Part shown: one piece after another, positions 1 to 8,391 of the stretch
How the letters are laid out: each line of letters begins with the position of its first letter
Position numbering within the stretch: the stretch's first letter is position 1
Assembly (NCBI GenBank): GCA_002737105.1
Contig: NSHO01000006.1
Location: forward strand, 1 to 25,702
Source: Flavobacteriales bacterium
GTDB taxonomy: Bacteria; Bacteroidota; Bacteroidia; Flavobacteriales; Flavobacteriaceae
Direction of reading: 5' to 3'
Length of the DNA: 25,702 nt
Position numbers and translations under genes: made by a program
Notes under the pieces: generated by a model
What the model saw: only the letters and a program-made list of their open reading frames with translations
What the model was told of the DNA's origin: nothing
Database searches by the model: none

Positions 1-453
1 ACGCAAAAACCAGGTTTCAAGTTTGCGGAATGGGAATTAAAAGGCGTGCCAGTTCGTTTAGCAATTGGTCCTAAAGATTTAGAAAACGGAACTTTTGAAG
101 TAGCAAGAAGAGATACTTTAACCAAAGAAGTGAAACCTGCTGATGGAATAGTAACCTATATTCAAGATTTATTAGAGCAAATTCAGAAAGATTTATTTAA
201 TAAAGCTGTAGATTATCGAAAAGCACATACTACTGAGGTAAATTCTTTTGAAGAGTTTACAGAAGTGTTGGAAAACAAAACAGGCTTCGTATCGGCTCAT
301 TGGGATGGTACTGCAGCAACCGAAGAAAAAATAAAAGATGTAACAAAAGCTACCATAAGATGTATTCCTTTAGACAGAGTAGAAGAGTCTGGAGTTTGTG
401 TTTTTACAGGTGCACCATCAAAAGGAAGAGTACTTTTTGCAAAAGCGTATTAA
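1..453 (+). CDS. proS: Prolyl-tRNA synthetase, C-terminal part (5' end outside window)
   Basis: The open frame runs in from the left edge and ends at the TAA at 451-453, giving the last 150 residues. ProRS charges tRNA-Pro with proline in the cytoplasm. The visible part covers the end of the anticodon-binding domain ([16 protein letters not shown], then a VARRDT segment) and the C-terminal extra domain typical of the archaeal/eukaryotic-like ProRS that Bacteroidetes carry. It ends in the characteristic ...VLFAKAY with a terminal tyrosine. Only two cysteines are visible in the C-terminal domain (RCIPL and GVCVFTG), so the four-Cys zinc site of some homologues seems incomplete. This is seen in the sequence, but its meaning is uncertain. 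An internal GTG at 46 is in frame but is not a plausible start because homology extends upstream of it. Confidence 0.93.
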   Translation, partial: TQKPGFKFAEWELKGVPVRLAIGPKDLENGTFEVARRDTLTKEVKPADGIVTYIQDLLEQIQKDLFNKAVDYRKAHTTEVNSFEEFTEVLENKTGFVSAHWDGTAATEEKIKDVTKATIRCIPLDRVEESGVCVFTGAPSKGRVLFAKAY

Positions 454-484
454 TGTGTCTATTAGCCAATGTGTCAATTTGAAG
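453..484. repeat. Two imperfect 16-bp units after proS
   Basis: Directly after the proS stop lie two related units, ATGTGTCTATTAGCCA and ATGTGTCAATTTGAAG. They are followed by further AT-rich text with TTTGGATTTTGG. No strong hairpin with a T-tract is visible here, so I cannot name a terminator for proS. Nothing coding is seen between 454 and 629. Confidence 0.35.
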
Positions 485-576
485 ATTTGGATTTTGGAAT
501 TTTATTTACAATAAATACCATATAAATATAGCCTAAAGGTAAGCATTAAAAAAACTGAAAATTTTCACATTAGGTA

Positions 577-606
577 TTGCACAGATAAAAAATAGTTGTA
601 TTTTTG
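577..606 (+). promoter_or_regulatory. Promoter for the tRNA-Glu pair
   Basis: A TTG at 577-579 is followed after 19 nt by TATTTTTG at 599-606. This matches the Bacteroidetes housekeeping sigma pattern (-33 TTG, -7 TAnnTTTG). The predicted start of transcription is about 615, shortly before the first tRNA at 630. Confidence 0.65.
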
Positions 607-629
607 CACTCGCATTACGAAAATGTAAT

Positions 630-701
630 GGTCCGTTCGTCTATCGGTTAGGACGCCAGGTTTTCATCCTGGTAAGAGGGGTTCGATTCCCCTACGGACT
701 A
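630..701 (+). tRNA. tRNA-Glu (anticodon TTC), copy 1
   Basis: A 72-nt cloverleaf can be folded by eye. The acceptor stem GGTCCGT/ACGGACT starts with a G-T pair and has discriminator A at 701. U8 follows the 5' acceptor strand. The anticodon stem is CCAGG/CCTGG with loop TTTTCAT and anticodon TTC at 663-665. The T-stem is AGGGG/CCCCT with TTCGATT in the loop. No CCA is encoded (CA follows directly). The gene is identical to copy 2 and lies 105 bp upstream of it. Confidence 0.95.
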
Positions 702-734
702 CACTGTTTTTACTGAAACATTAAATCAGTTATT

Positions 735-806
735 GGTCCGTTCGTCTATCGGTTAGGACGCCAGGTTTTCATCCTGGTAAGAGGGGTTCGATTCCCCTAC
801 GGACTA
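735..806 (+). tRNA. tRNA-Glu (anticodon TTC), copy 2
   Basis: This is identical over all 72 nt to the tRNA at 630-701, with anticodon TTC at 768-770. The 33-nt spacer between the copies has no recognisable promoter or terminator, so both are probably cut from one transcript starting at the promoter near 577-606. Confidence 0.95.
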
Positions 807-883
807 CAAATTAGTTTTGAAATAGTTTTATGAAACCGGTTTAGGTGTCTCCTTTTCTAGTTTTGTTAGTTAAAACTGAAGTG

Positions 884-902
884 ATTGATTTTTAAAATCA
901 AT
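884..902. promoter_or_regulatory. Inverted repeat in the rpsT upstream leader
   Basis: ATTGATTTT and AAAATCAAT are perfect inverted arms around a single T. The run of T residues that would make it a terminator does not follow directly (TGTGGGAGG comes first). It lies in the 164-nt stretch between the second tRNA and rpsT. It could be a hairpin in the S20 leader or a protein site; its role is unknown. Confidence 0.3.
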
Positions 903-970
903 TGTGGGAGGTTTTTCTTGTTTTTCTACTAATGTATAAAATAGTTATTTACAATTAAAATATAAAAAAA

Positions 971-1222
971 ATGGCAAATCACAAGTCAGCTCTAAAAAGA
1001 ATTAGAAGCAACGAGAAAAGAAGAGTATTGAACAAATACCAACACAAAACTACACGTAATGCGATTAAAGCCATTCGTTTAGCAACAGTAAAAGCAGATG
1101 CTGCGGCAAAATTGCCAATAGTTATCTCTATGATTGATAAGTTAGCTAAGAAAAACATTATTCATGGTAACAAAGCTTCAAACTTAAAATCTAAATTAAC
1201 AAGATTAGTTGCTAAATTATAA
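971..1222 (+). CDS. rpsT: 30S ribosomal protein S20
   Basis: This 83-residue, very basic protein begins MANHKSALKRIRSNEKRR, the hallmark N-terminus of bacterial S20, and its length matches the family. S20 binds 16S rRNA early in assembly of the small subunit. The ATG is preceded by an A-rich tract without a Shine-Dalgarno sequence, as is usual in Bacteroidetes. The gene stands alone, between the tRNA-Glu pair and a strong hairpin terminator. In other bacteria S20 regulates its own synthesis through its leader. The roughly 100-160 nt leader here could serve that role, but no S20-specific element was recognised. No well-matched promoter was found: TAGTTTTG at 858-865 fits the -7 pattern but lacks a TTG at the right distance. 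Confidence 0.97.
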   Translation: MANHKSALKRIRSNEKRRVLNKYQHKTTRNAIKAIRLATVKADAAAKLPIVISMIDKLAKKNIIHGNKASNLKSKLTRLVAKL

Positions 1223-1241
1223 TTAGTAATTTAAGATAGTT

Positions 1242-1273
1242 AAAAAGTCCTGATGAAAATCAGGACTTTTTTT
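1242..1273 (+). terminator. Intrinsic terminator of rpsT
   Basis: The stem AAAAAGTCCTGAT (1242-1254) pairs with ATCAGGACTTTTT (1259-1271) around a GAAA tetraloop and runs into a T-tract. It lies 20 nt after the rpsT stop. Confidence 0.92.
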
Positions 1274-1417
1274 GTTTAATTTCCTTTTTTTTATGTTGCC
1301 TTCTATAACCTTAAGCAACGCATTGGAAATTTATAGCAGAATATGTAAAGGTTAGCGTATTGAAAACGAATCGTTTTATTTCTAAATTTATTAAAATGTA
1401 AACTAAACTAATTGTTG

Positions 1418-1448
1418 TTTGAATATCGAGATAATAAACGTACCTTTG
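1418..1448 (+). promoter_or_regulatory. Promoter of typA
   Basis: TTTG at 1418-1421 and TACCTTTG at 1441-1448 are separated by 19 nt, an almost ideal Bacteroidetes housekeeping promoter. It places the transcription start at about 1455, between this site and the ATG at 1469. This argues against any start codon further upstream. Confidence 0.8.
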
Positions 1449-1468
1449 CACTTTCAAAAATTGAATAT

Positions 1469-3265
1469 ATGTCATCTATAAGAAACATTGCAATTATTGC
1501 CCACGTTGACCACGGTAAAACTACTTTGGTTGATAAAATTATGTATCACTGTCAATTATTCCGTGATAACGAAAATACTGGAGATTTAATCTTAGATAAT
1601 AACGACTTAGAGCGCGAAAGAGGAATTACTATTACTTCTAAAAACGTTTCTGTTGTTTATAAAGGAACTAAAATTAACATTATTGATACACCTGGTCACG
1701 CCGATTTTGGTGGAGAAGTTGAACGTGTATTAAACATGGCTGATGGTGTGTGTTTGTTAGTAGATGCTTTTGAAGGGCCAATGCCACAAACGCGTTTCGT
1801 ATTACAAAAAGCAATCGATTTAGGTTTAAAACCTTGCGTAGTAATTAATAAAGTAGATAAAGAAAACTGTACTCCGGAAGAAGTTCATGAAAAAGTTTTC
1901 GATTTAATGTACGAATTAGGTGCTACAGAAGCTCAGTTAGATTTCCCTACCGTTTATGGTTCAGCTAAAAATAACTGGATGTCTGATCATTGGGAAAACG
2001 TAACAGATAATGTAGAAGCATTATTAGATATGGTTATCGAGCATGTACCACCTCCAAATGTTGGACAAGGAACACCTCAAATGCTAATCACATCTTTAGA
2101 TTTCTCAGCATTTACGGGTCGTATCGCAATTGGTAGATTAGAAAGAGGTATATTAAAAGAAGGAATGCCAATATCTTTAGTAAAAAGAGATGGTACTATT
2201 TCTAAATCAAGAATAAAAGAACTTCATACTTTTGAAGGTTTAGGTCGTAAAAAAGTGCAAGAAGTAATTGCAGGAGATATTTGTGCTATTATTGGTGTTG
2301 AAGGATTTGAAATTGGTGATACTATTGCCGATTTTGAAAACCCAGAAGCCTTAACTTCAATTGCTATTGACGAACCAACAATGAGTATGTTGTTTACAAT
2401 TAACGACTCACCCTTTTTTGGTAAAGAAGGAAAATTTGTGACATCTCGTCACATTAGAGAAAGATTAGAAAAAGAATTAGAGAAAAATTTGGCTATGAAA
2501 ATGGCTGAAACTGATTCTGCAGATAAATTCATGGTTTTTGGTCGTGGTGTATTACACTTATCGGTTTTAATTGAAACCATGAGAAGAGAAGGATATGAAG
2601 TACAAATTGGTCAGCCACAAGTTATCATTAAAGAAATTGATGGTCAAAAATGTGAGCCGATTGAGGAATTAACGATTGATTTACCAGAAAGTTTATCAGG
2701 TAGAGCTGTAGAATTTGTTACTTTACGTAAAGGTGAAATGTTAAGCATGGAAACTAAAGGGGAGCGTATGATTGTAAAATTCAATATTCCATCTCGTGGA
2801 ATTATTGGATTGCGTAACCAATTACTAACTGCTACTGCTGGTGAAGCTATTATGGCTCACCGTTTTATAGGATACGAACCATACAAAGGAGAAATTTCTG
2901 GACGTAACAAAGGTTCATTAATTTCTATGGAAAAAGGAAAAGCAATTCCTTATTCTATTGATAAATTACAAGATAGAGGTAAGTTTTTCGTAGAGCCAAA
3001 TGTTGAAATTTATGAAGGTCAAGTTATTGGAGAAAACTCTCGTGGTGATGATATGTGTGTGAACGTAACGAAAGAGAAAAAACAATCTAACGTACGATCA
3101 TCAGGAAATGATGAAAAAGCAAGAATTATCCCTCCAATTATCTTTTCTTTAGAGGAAGCATTAGAATATATTCAAAAAGATGAATATGTTGAGTGTACAC
3201 CAAAATCTATTCGTTTAAGAAAAATTTATTTAACTGAAACGGACAGAAAACGTTTTAAAATATAA
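1469..3265 (+). CDS. typA: Ribosome-associated translational GTPase TypA/BipA
   Basis: A 598-residue GTPase of the TypA/BipA family, which is related to EF-G, binds the ribosome and supports ribosome assembly and stress or cold adaptation in other bacteria. G-domain motifs are all present: AHVDHGKT (11-18), RGITI (51-55), DTPGH (73-77) and NKVD (127-130). They are followed by a beta-barrel domain 2 and the BipA-type C-terminal half ([20 protein letters not shown], then [14 protein letters not shown]). Length equals the family norm. The reading frame stays open upstream to a TTG at 1412. I chose the ATG at 1469 because a promoter occupies 1418-1448 and the family begins with a short segment before the P-loop ([18 protein letters not shown]). 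It is a single-gene unit closed by a terminator at 3288-3323. Confidence 0.97.
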   Translation: MSSIRNIAIIAHVDHGKTTLVDKIMYHCQLFRDNENTGDLILDNNDLERERGITITSKNVSVVYKGTKINIIDTPGHADFGGEVERVLNMADGVCLLVDAFEGPMPQTRFVLQKAIDLGLKPCVVINKVDKENCTPEEVHEKVFDLMYELGATEAQLDFPTVYGSAKNNWMSDHWENVTDNVEALLDMVIEHVPPPNVGQGTPQMLITSLDFSAFTGRIAIGRLERGILKEGMPISLVKRDGTISKSRIKELHTFEGLGRKKVQEVIAGDICAIIGVEGFEIGDTIADFENPEALTSIAIDEPTMSMLFTINDSPFFGKEGKFVTSRHIRERLEKELEKNLAMKMAETDSADKFMVFGRGVLHLSVLIETMRREGYEVQIGQPQVIIKEIDGQKCEPIEELTIDLPESLSGRAVEFVTLRKGEMLSMETKGERMIVKFNIPSRGIIGLRNQLLTATAGEAIMAHRFIGYEPYKGEISGRNKGSLISMEKGKAIPYSIDKLQDRGKFFVEPNVEIYEGQVIGENSRGDDMCVNVTKEKKQSNVRSSGNDEKARIIPPIIFSLEEALEYIQKDEYVECTPKSIRLRKIYLTETDRKRFKI

Positions 3266-3287
3266 TTAGATTTTTTATAAATATACT

Positions 3288-3323
3288 AAACCACGAATTT
3301 CATTTGATTTTCGTGGTTTTTTT
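3288..3323 (+). terminator. Intrinsic terminator of typA
   Basis: AAACCACGAA (3288-3297) pairs with TTCGTGGTTT (3310-3319) across a 12-nt loop and is followed by T residues. Confidence 0.85.
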
Positions 3324-3376
3324 ATTTGCAGATTTAATATTTTGTAAGATTTTCAATAATCAATAATTAAAATCCC

Positions 3377-3384
3377 TAACTTTG
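3377..3384 (+). promoter_or_regulatory. -7 element of the gene at 3405
   Basis: TAACTTTG fits TAnnTTTG and lies 20 nt before the ATG. A TTG at the usual 17-23 nt upstream is not seen, so only the -7 half is supported. Confidence 0.5.
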
Positions 3385-3404
3385 TTATTATAAAGCATAA
3401 AGCC

Positions 3405-3842
3405 ATGGAAATTAAATTAAAAAACGGAATTGATAGATTAGAGTTTGGTATGACTCCAAAATACGTTGAAGCGTTATATGGAAAACCAAATAAAACCTTT
3501 ACAGACGACGAAAAAAATACGATTTATGTGTATAACAAAGAACGTATGAAGTTGACGTTTTATGTTGAGGAAGACATGAAATTGGGCTATATTACGACTA
3601 CACATCCAGAAATAAAATTATTTGGAACTACAATTATTAATAAAGCTTGGGATTTGGTAAATGGCGATTTAGCACTTAATAAAATTACCAAATTTGAAAA
3701 AGATTCAGATGAAGGAATTGACATTTATTTTAACGAAGACAATTGGCTGTTTTTTCACGTCGATTATGACGAAGTAGTTGAGGTTGAAATTGGCGCCATC
3801 ATCAACGATAAAGACGAATTTGAATGGAAATTTAGAGGATAA
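3405..3842 (+). CDS. Hypothetical protein, 145 aa, acidic
   Basis: I do not recognise a named family. The protein is 145 residues, soluble (no signal peptide or membrane segment) and acidic. It is rich in aromatic residues near its C-terminus (NWLFFHVDYDEV). Near the N-terminus, FGMTPKYVEALYGKPN resembles the 'GMT..EV..LLG.P' pattern of small BLIP/SmpA-like alpha-beta folds, but the match is by eye only. It is an independent unit, with its own -7 element just upstream and a hairpin terminator just downstream, convergent with lgt. Base and codon use look like those of its neighbours. The ATG at 3405 is the first in frame after the -7 element. Confidence 0.8.
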   Translation: MEIKLKNGIDRLEFGMTPKYVEALYGKPNKTFTDDEKNTIYVYNKERMKLTFYVEEDMKLGYITTTHPEIKLFGTTIINKAWDLVNGDLALNKITKFEKDSDEGIDIYFNEDNWLFFHVDYDEVVEVEIGAIINDKDEFEWKFRG

Positions 3843-3847
3843 AACAC

Positions 3848-3884
3848 AAAAAAGGCAAACATCTAATTAGAGTTTGCCTTTTTT
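3848..3884. terminator. Bidirectional terminator between the 3405 gene and lgt
   Basis: AAAAAAGGCAAAC (3848-3860) pairs with GTTTGCCTTTTTT (3872-3884) around an 11-nt loop. T-tracts are present in both orientations, so it can end the plus-strand gene at 3842 and the minus-strand lgt operon at 3904. Confidence 0.85.
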
Positions 3885-3915
3885 TTTAAATTTTACTTTT
3901 TTTTTAAATTTTTAC
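3879..3915. repeat. Tandem duplication at the 3' end of lgt
   Basis: Two copies of T9-AAA-T4/5-AC abut (3879-3896 and 3897-3915) and are followed by another T8. The second copy encodes the last lgt codons (VKI and stop on the minus strand). The first lies after the stop and merges into the terminator T-tract. The copies differ by one T. Confidence 0.7.
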
Positions 3916-4830
3916 TTTTTTTTGCGAAATATACACAAAATAAAACCCAAGAATAATAAAAGGGATACTTAACCATTGCCCAGTTGACAAAGCGTTAAAC
4001 ATTGGATTTTCTTCAAAACCACCTTGACTATCTTTTACAAATTCTACAAAGAAACGAACCGACCAAAGTAAAACTAAAAAAGTACCGAATAGTAATCCTG
4101 GTTTATTTCTGGCGTCTGTTCTCCAATACATATAAAATAAGATGAAAAATACTGGAATATATAATAATGCTTCGAACAATTGCGCTGGATATCTGTATGG
4201 AATTTTGTCTAAAATACCTTTAAACTGAACGTCTTTTGCAATCGCATTATAAGCTTGTGTTCCGTCAGGGATATTTGTTAATTGAGCGGCTACTTGCGGT
4301 GGCAAATTATCTTCACCTTTCACAAATTTCATAGCCATAAAAGTGTCTTTTGAAGTTTCTTTTCCAAAAATTTCAGAGTTCATAAAGTTTCCTAAACGAA
4401 TAAAAACCGCTCCTGAGGCCACAGGAATTACTATTCTATCTAAAATCCATAATAATGGACGTTGTAATACTTTTGTTTTGATGTAATACATCGTAATGAT
4501 GATAGCAATTGCCGCACCATGACTAGCTAGGCCACTAAAACCTGTAAAATGTAATTCTGGTTTTGTGCTAATAGGTAATAAAATGCTTAACGGATCTTGA
4601 GAAAATAATTCTGGTTGATAAAAAATCACATGACCTAAACGTGCGCCGAGCATTGTTGCGACTATGGTGTATACAAATAAATTGTCTAATTTTTCTATTG
4701 GTTCATTTTCCCTTTTGAAGATGAATTTAGTAATGTACCAGCCCAAAGCAAAAGCAGTTACCCACGTTAAGCTGTAAAAACGAATCATGAAAAAACCTAA
4801 ATCGATGCCTTCTGTTGGATTCCAAATCAT
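3904..4830 (-). CDS. lgt: Prolipoprotein diacylglyceryl transferase
   Basis: A 308-residue inner-membrane enzyme that moves the diacylglyceryl group of phosphatidylglycerol to the lipobox cysteine of prolipoproteins, the first step of lipoprotein maturation. Seen directly are several hydrophobic helices and the Lgt landmarks: GARLGHVIFYQPELF, the loop GLASHGAAIAI (the HGG region of E. coli Lgt), the signature RLGNFMNSEIFG, and RYPAQLFEALLY. A roughly 35-residue insert follows the signature (FMAMKFVKGEDNLPP... to IPDGTQAYN), commonly seen in flavobacterial forms as far as I recall. It is last in a minus-strand string folE-cysS-yidD-lgt, 66 nt after yidD. The C-terminal codons lie in a duplicated poly-A/T tract. 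Confidence 0.95.
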   Translation of the reverse strand: MIWNPTEGIDLGFFMIRFYSLTWVTAFALGWYITKFIFKRENEPIEKLDNLFVYTIVATMLGARLGHVIFYQPELFSQDPLSILLPISTKPELHFTGFSGLASHGAAIAIIITMYYIKTKVLQRPLLWILDRIVIPVASGAVFIRLGNFMNSEIFGKETSKDTFMAMKFVKGEDNLPPQVAAQLTNIPDGTQAYNAIAKDVQFKGILDKIPYRYPAQLFEALLYIPVFFILFYMYWRTDARNKPGLLFGTFLVLLWSVRFFVEFVKDSQGGFEENPMFNALSTGQWLSIPFIILGFYFVYISQKKVKI

Positions 4831-4896
4831 AATTTTATTGTTGTTTTTGGTTTATTGTTTTTTTATTTTTCGGGTGCAATTGCTATTGCTATTGAA

Positions 4897-5118
4897 TCAA
4901 AGAACTGGATCGTAACCACTTTTTCCCCAAGGATGACAACTTGTTATTCTTTTTATGGAAAGCCAACTTCCTTTTATTATGCCGTATTTTTCTAATGCTT
5001 CTTTGCTGTAACTCGAGCAAGTAGGTGAAAACCTACAAGTTGCTGGTGTTAATGGTGAAATTACGATTTGATAAAACCTAATTATTAAAACGAACGGATA
5101 AATGAATAGTTTCTTCAT
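4897..5118 (-). CDS. yidD: Membrane protein insertion efficiency factor YidD
   Basis: A 73-residue protein of the YidD (DUF37) family, thought to help YidC/Sec insert inner-membrane proteins. The N-terminal hydrophobic stretch [18 protein letters not shown] is an amphipathic or membrane-associated helix. It is followed by the family core [18 protein letters not shown], the EALEKYG segment, and [12 protein letters not shown], with the conserved cysteines present. The frame extends to a TTG at 5148. I prefer the ATG at 5118 (MKKLFIYP) because it gives the family length, and because the upstream codons lie in a TCGTAAATC repeat tract. It sits 45 nt after cysS and 66 nt before lgt, and is probably cotranscribed with both. 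Confidence 0.93.
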   Translation of the reverse strand: MKKLFIYPFVLIIRFYQIVISPLTPATCRFSPTCSSYSKEALEKYGIIKGSWLSIKRITSCHPWGKSGYDPVL

Positions 5119-5128
5119 AATTTTTATT

Positions 5129-5159
5129 TCGTAAATCGTAAATCCCAATTCGTAAATCC
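5129..5159. repeat. Short TCGTAAATC repeats between cysS and yidD
   Basis: TCGTAAATC occurs twice overlapping and once more after CCAAT within 31 bp. It is a low-complexity intergenic tract just upstream of yidD. No hairpin is formed. Confidence 0.45.
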
Positions 5160-5163
5160 AAAA

Positions 5164-6642
5164 TTACAAAGTAAAACTCGTTCCTTCTTTTCCGTCTTTC
5201 AACTCAATGTCTAAAACGGCTAGTTTGTCTCTAATTTCATCAGATAAAGCCCAATTTTTATTGGCTCTAGCTTCCATTCTCATTTCAATTAGCATTTCGA
5301 TAACACTTCCTAATTTATTATTATTTCCTGCTGCTTTTTTATTTGTCAATCCTAAAACATCAAAAACAAAACCTTCTAAAGTGGTTTTTAATTCAGATAA
5401 ATCTTTAGCAGAAATTGTTTCTTTATTTTCATTTAATCCATTAATAATTCTAACGGCTTCGAATAATTGCGCCATCAAAATAGTCGTATTAAAATCGTCA
5501 TTCATTGCAGTATAACATGCGCTTTTCCACGCTGCGATATCAACTGAAGATGAGTTACTAACTTCAATTTTTGATAACACATCCATAGCTTCCATCAAAC
5601 GATTGTAGCCTTTTTCGCTCGCAACCATAGCTCCATTAGAAATATCTAAAACGCCACGATAATGCGCTTGCATGAAGCAAAAACGCACCACACTTGGACT
5701 AAATTCTTTTTCGAAGAAGTCGTTTTTTCCATCAAGTAATTCTAATGGAAGAATATAATTTCCAGTACTTTTACTCATACGCAAACCGTTCATGGTAAGC
5801 ATGTTGGCGTGCATCCAATAATTCACCGGATTTACACCATTGCATGCTGTTCCTTGAGCCACTTCACATTCGTGATGTGGAAATTTTAAATCTAAACCGC
5901 CACCGTGAATGTCAAAATTTTCACCTAAATATTTGGTACTCATGGCAGTACACTCTAGGTGCCAACCAGGAAAACCAGCTCCCCAAGGCGAATTCCAACG
6001 CATGATATGTGCAGGTGATGCATTTTTCCAAAGTGCAAAATCTTGTGGGTTTTTCTTTTCCGATTGTCCGTCTAAATCTCTAGTATTGGCAAATAATTCT
6101 TCAATATTTCTATTGCTTAATTTGCCATAATTTAATCCGCGTTTGTTGTATTCCAAAACATCAAAATAAACAGAACCATTGCTTTCATAAGCAAAACCAG
6201 TTTCAATTAATTTTTGAGTTAATTCAATTTGTTCTAAAATATGTCCCGTTGCGGTGGGTTCAATAGTTGGAGGTAATAAATTAAACGTTTCTAAAACATG
6301 ATGAAAATCAACAGTGTATTTCTGTACAATTTCCATAGGTTCTAATTGTTCTAAACGAGATTGTTTTACAAATCTGTCGTTGTCTACATCTCCATCATCG
6401 GTTAAATGACCCGCATCTGTAATATTTCGCACGTAGCGTACTTTGTAACCTAAATGTAGTAAATAACGATAAATCATGTCAAAACTCATAAAAGTTCTTA
6501 CATTTCCTAAGTGCACATTACTGTAAACGGTTGGTCCACAAACATACATGCCAATTTTTCCATCATGAATCGATTTAAAATTTTCTTTTTTCCCCGATAA
6601 TGAATTGTACACTTGAAGCGGATTGGTTTCGTAAAGTGGCAT
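5164..6642 (-). CDS. cysS: Cysteinyl-tRNA synthetase
   Basis: A 492-residue class I aminoacyl-tRNA synthetase that charges tRNA-Cys. The zinc and nucleotide sites are intact. CGPTVY carries C35, and the HIGH-equivalent is HLGN (44-47). HLECTAMS carries C231, and FPHHECE carries H256 and E260. The KMSKS loop is RMSKS (288-292). The C-terminal helical bundle ends in [11 protein letters not shown]. Length is about 30 residues more than E. coli CysS. The ATG at 6642 follows folE by 50 nt with no recognised promoter between them, so it is likely read from the folE promoter, with yidD and lgt downstream. Confidence 0.97.
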   Translation of the reverse strand: MPLYETNPLQVYNSLSGKKENFKSIHDGKIGMYVCGPTVYSNVHLGNVRTFMSFDMIYRYLLHLGYKVRYVRNITDAGHLTDDGDVDNDRFVKQSRLEQLEPMEIVQKYTVDFHHVLETFNLLPPTIEPTATGHILEQIELTQKLIETGFAYESNGSVYFDVLEYNKRGLNYGKLSNRNIEELFANTRDLDGQSEKKNPQDFALWKNASPAHIMRWNSPWGAGFPGWHLECTAMSTKYLGENFDIHGGGLDLKFPHHECEVAQGTACNGVNPVNYWMHANMLTMNGLRMSKSTGNYILPLELLDGKNDFFEKEFSPSVVRFCFMQAHYRGVLDISNGAMVASEKGYNRLMEAMDVLSKIEVSNSSSVDIAAWKSACYTAMNDDFNTTILMAQLFEAVRIINGLNENKETISAKDLSELKTTLEGFVFDVLGLTNKKAAGNNNKLGSVIEMLIEMRMEARANKNWALSDEIRDKLAVLDIELKDGKEGTSFTL

Positions 6643-6692
6643 TTTGTATGATTTATTTATTCTATTTCTAAAAAATTAATTTTGATTTTTGG

Positions 6693-7364
6693 CTAAAATT
6701 TTGTATCTAATTTAATGTAATCTAAAAATTCTCTTTTAACTTTTTCTTCTTTAAATTTTCCGCCAAATTCTGATGTAACGGTGCTGCTTTCAATGTCTTT
6801 TATACCTCTAGAATTTACACACATGTGTTTGGCGTCAATTACACAAGCCACGTTTTCTGTTTTTAAAACAATTTGTAATTCTTTTACAATTTGAATAGTT
6901 AAACGTTCCTGAACTTGAGGTCTTTTTGCATAATATTCTACAATACGATTCATTTTTGATAAACCAACAACAGATCCGTTTGAAATATAAGCAATATGTG
7001 CTCTTCCATATATTGGCAATAAATGATGTTCGCAAGTTGAAAATACTACAATGTTTTTCTCAACCAGCATTTCACCATATTTGTATTTGTTTTCAAATGT
7101 GGAGGCACTAGGTTTTTTATCTGGATGTAAGCCGCCAAATATTTCTTTTACAAACATTTTGGCCACTCTATTTGGTGTACCTTTTAAACTATCATCAGTT
7201 AAGTCCATTCCAAGTGTAAAAAGAATACTTTCTACATCTTTTTTGATTCTTGAAATTTTCTCTTCGTCAGAAATATCAAAAGCATCAGTTCTTATTGGGT
7301 TTTGCGTATTGGTGGCAATATGGTTGTTGCCAATTTCATCGTTATGTTCTTCGTTGTTAATCAT
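6693..7364 (-). CDS. folE: GTP cyclohydrolase I
   Basis: A 223-residue type IA enzyme converting GTP to dihydroneopterin triphosphate, the first step of folate (and queuosine-type) pterin synthesis. The catalytic core is complete: zinc ligands C111 and H114 in STCEHHLLPIYGRAH, and C182 in AKHMCVNSRGIKD. The substrate motif GLSKMNRIVEYYAKRPQVQE is intact. The first 35 residues are polar and unconserved, a common N-terminal extension. It is the first gene of a minus-strand string folE-cysS-yidD-lgt. A -7 element lies at 7390-7397. Confidence 0.97.
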   Translation of the reverse strand: MINNEEHNDEIGNNHIATNTQNPIRTDAFDISDEEKISRIKKDVESILFTLGMDLTDDSLKGTPNRVAKMFVKEIFGGLHPDKKPSASTFENKYKYGEMLVEKNIVVFSTCEHHLLPIYGRAHIAYISNGSVVGLSKMNRIVEYYAKRPQVQERLTIQIVKELQIVLKTENVACVIDAKHMCVNSRGIKDIESSTVTSEFGGKFKEEKVKREFLDYIKLDTKF

Positions 7365-7389
7365 CTTACCTATTATTTCTATCTTATTG

Positions 7390-7397
7390 CAAATATA
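7390..7397 (-). promoter_or_regulatory. -7 element upstream of folE
   Basis: CAAATATA on the plus strand reads TATATTTG on the minus strand, fitting TAnnTTTG, and lies 25 nt before the folE start. A -33 TTG at the right distance is not visible. Confidence 0.45.
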
Positions 7398-7440
7398 TGC
7401 ATTTATAAATAAATTAGTTTTATAAATTTTTAAAGTAATT

Positions 7441-8076
7441 TTAGTCTAACCAATTTTTAAAATCCCAAAAGTTTTGTGGTGCAACGCCGTGTCCTACTGG
7501 ATATTCTTTATATACAATGCGCAAACCTAATTTCTCTAAATAAGGAGCGGTTTTTCTGGCCCATTCCACAGGAATTACTTGATCTTGTGTGCCGTGGGAA
7601 GCAAAAAATTCAATATGTTTGATTTGATTTATATCATAATTTTCTGGTAAAATCTGCTCGTTTAAATAGCCGCTTAAAGCTACAACTTTATTAATTTTTT
7701 CTGGATAAGTAAACGCCATTCCGTAACTTAGAATTGCACCTTGACTAAATCCAATTAATGAAATATTTGATTTGTCTAAAGGTAATTTTTCAGAAATTTC
7801 ATCAATAAAATTTGCGATTAATTGTAAAGATTCTTTGGCTTGTTCGTTATTTGAAAATTTATTTTCATCCGCATCAAAAGTAATTTCATACCATGCATAA
7901 CCATAAGGTTGTAAATTGTATGGTGCGCGAATCGAAATTACATAAACATCTTCAGGTAATTGTGGTGCAAAAGAAAATAAATCTTCTTCGTTACTGCCAT
8001 AACCGTGTATTAATAGTAATGCGCCGTTTTTTTCTTTTATTTCTTTTGGCGCTTTTACCAAATATTCTAAACTCAT
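7441..8076 (-). CDS. Alpha/beta hydrolase of the phospholipase/carboxylesterase family
   Basis: A 211-residue cytoplasmic serine hydrolase (no signal peptide) of the PF02230-type carboxylesterase group. The oxyanion region LLLIHGYGSNEEDLF is near the N-terminus. The nucleophile elbow GFSQG carries S111, the acid is D165 in HGTQDQVIP, and the base is H196 in YPVGHGV. The physiological substrate cannot be read from sequence; related enzymes cleave short-chain acyl esters. It is the last gene of a four-gene string, starting 3 nt after the DUF4870-like gene, so it is probably translationally linked. A 76-nt gap separates its stop from folE. Confidence 0.9.
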   Translation of the reverse strand: MSLEYLVKAPKEIKEKNGALLLIHGYGSNEEDLFSFAPQLPEDVYVISIRAPYNLQPYGYAWYEITFDADENKFSNNEQAKESLQLIANFIDEISEKLPLDKSNISLIGFSQGAILSYGMAFTYPEKINKVVALSGYLNEQILPENYDINQIKHIEFFASHGTQDQVIPVEWARKTAPYLEKLGLRIVYKEYPVGHGVAPQNFWDFKNWLD

Positions 8077-8079
8077 AAA

Positions 8080-8391
8080 TTATAAATTTTTAAACCATTT
8101 TTGAAATTGTTCACCCACAAGTGGCACCAATTTCATTTCATTATTCATAACACCTGCAAAACTAATAATCCATAAAATTAGGAAAAACAACCAATAAGCT
8201 GTGGATACAAACCAACTATCAAAATAACCAATAAAATAACCACCCAAGTGAAAACACAAAAAGATGCTTAAAGTCTGACGCGTGTTAAAACTAACAAAAT
8301 CGTTCTTTTTTTCAGCATTCATCATTAGCGCTACAATGGTTCCGATGATCGTAAAATGAGCAATTATTGCGTTTACTTTATGCTCTTCCAT
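8080..8391 (-). CDS. Small membrane protein, DUF4870/Tic20-like
   Basis: A 103-residue protein with three hydrophobic segments at about 8-25 (IIAHFTIIGTIVALMMN), 42-57 and 63-81. A polar stretch between the first two contains FVSFNTRQTLSIF. The F-x-x-R/H-Q motif after the first helix and the overall layout are those of DUF4870-type small membrane proteins, whose role is unknown. The match is from memory of the pattern. Its ATG overlaps the stop of the dihydroorotase-like gene by 1 nt (TAATG), and the esterase starts 3 nt beyond its own stop, so it is part of a tight operon. Confidence 0.8.
   Translation of the reverse strand: MEEHKVNAIIAHFTIIGTIVALMMNAEKKNDFVSFNTRQTLSIFLCFHLGGYFIGYFDSWFVSTAYWLFFLILWIISFAGVMNNEMKLVPLVGEQFQKWFKNL

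Noticed and set aside
300..482. Open frame overlapping the end of proS
   Set aside because: Out of frame with proS and with low-complexity, K/R/C-rich text; a shadow of the real gene.
630..806. tRNA-Glu pair as an integration site with att duplication
   Set aside because: The second copy is a complete identical tRNA with no integrase or foreign genes nearby; simple gene duplication explains it.
812..865. Promoters TAGTTTTG (812-819 and 858-865) for rpsT
   Set aside because: Both fit the -7 pattern but neither has a TTG at 17-23 nt upstream, so support is too weak to list.
884..902. Intrinsic terminator after the tRNA pair
   Set aside because: The stem is entirely AT-rich and followed by GTGGGAGG rather than a T-tract; kept only as an inverted repeat.
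1412..1468. N-terminal extension of TypA from TTG
   Set aside because: It overlaps the promoter core and extends past the family's usual N-terminus.
4881..4896. ATTGCT hexamer repeat between yidD and lgt
   Set aside because: Only about two and a half copies; not distinguishable from chance in AT-rich sequence.
5119..5148. N-terminal extension of YidD from TTG
   Set aside because: It lies in a TCGTAAATC repeat tract; the ATG at 5118 gives normal length.
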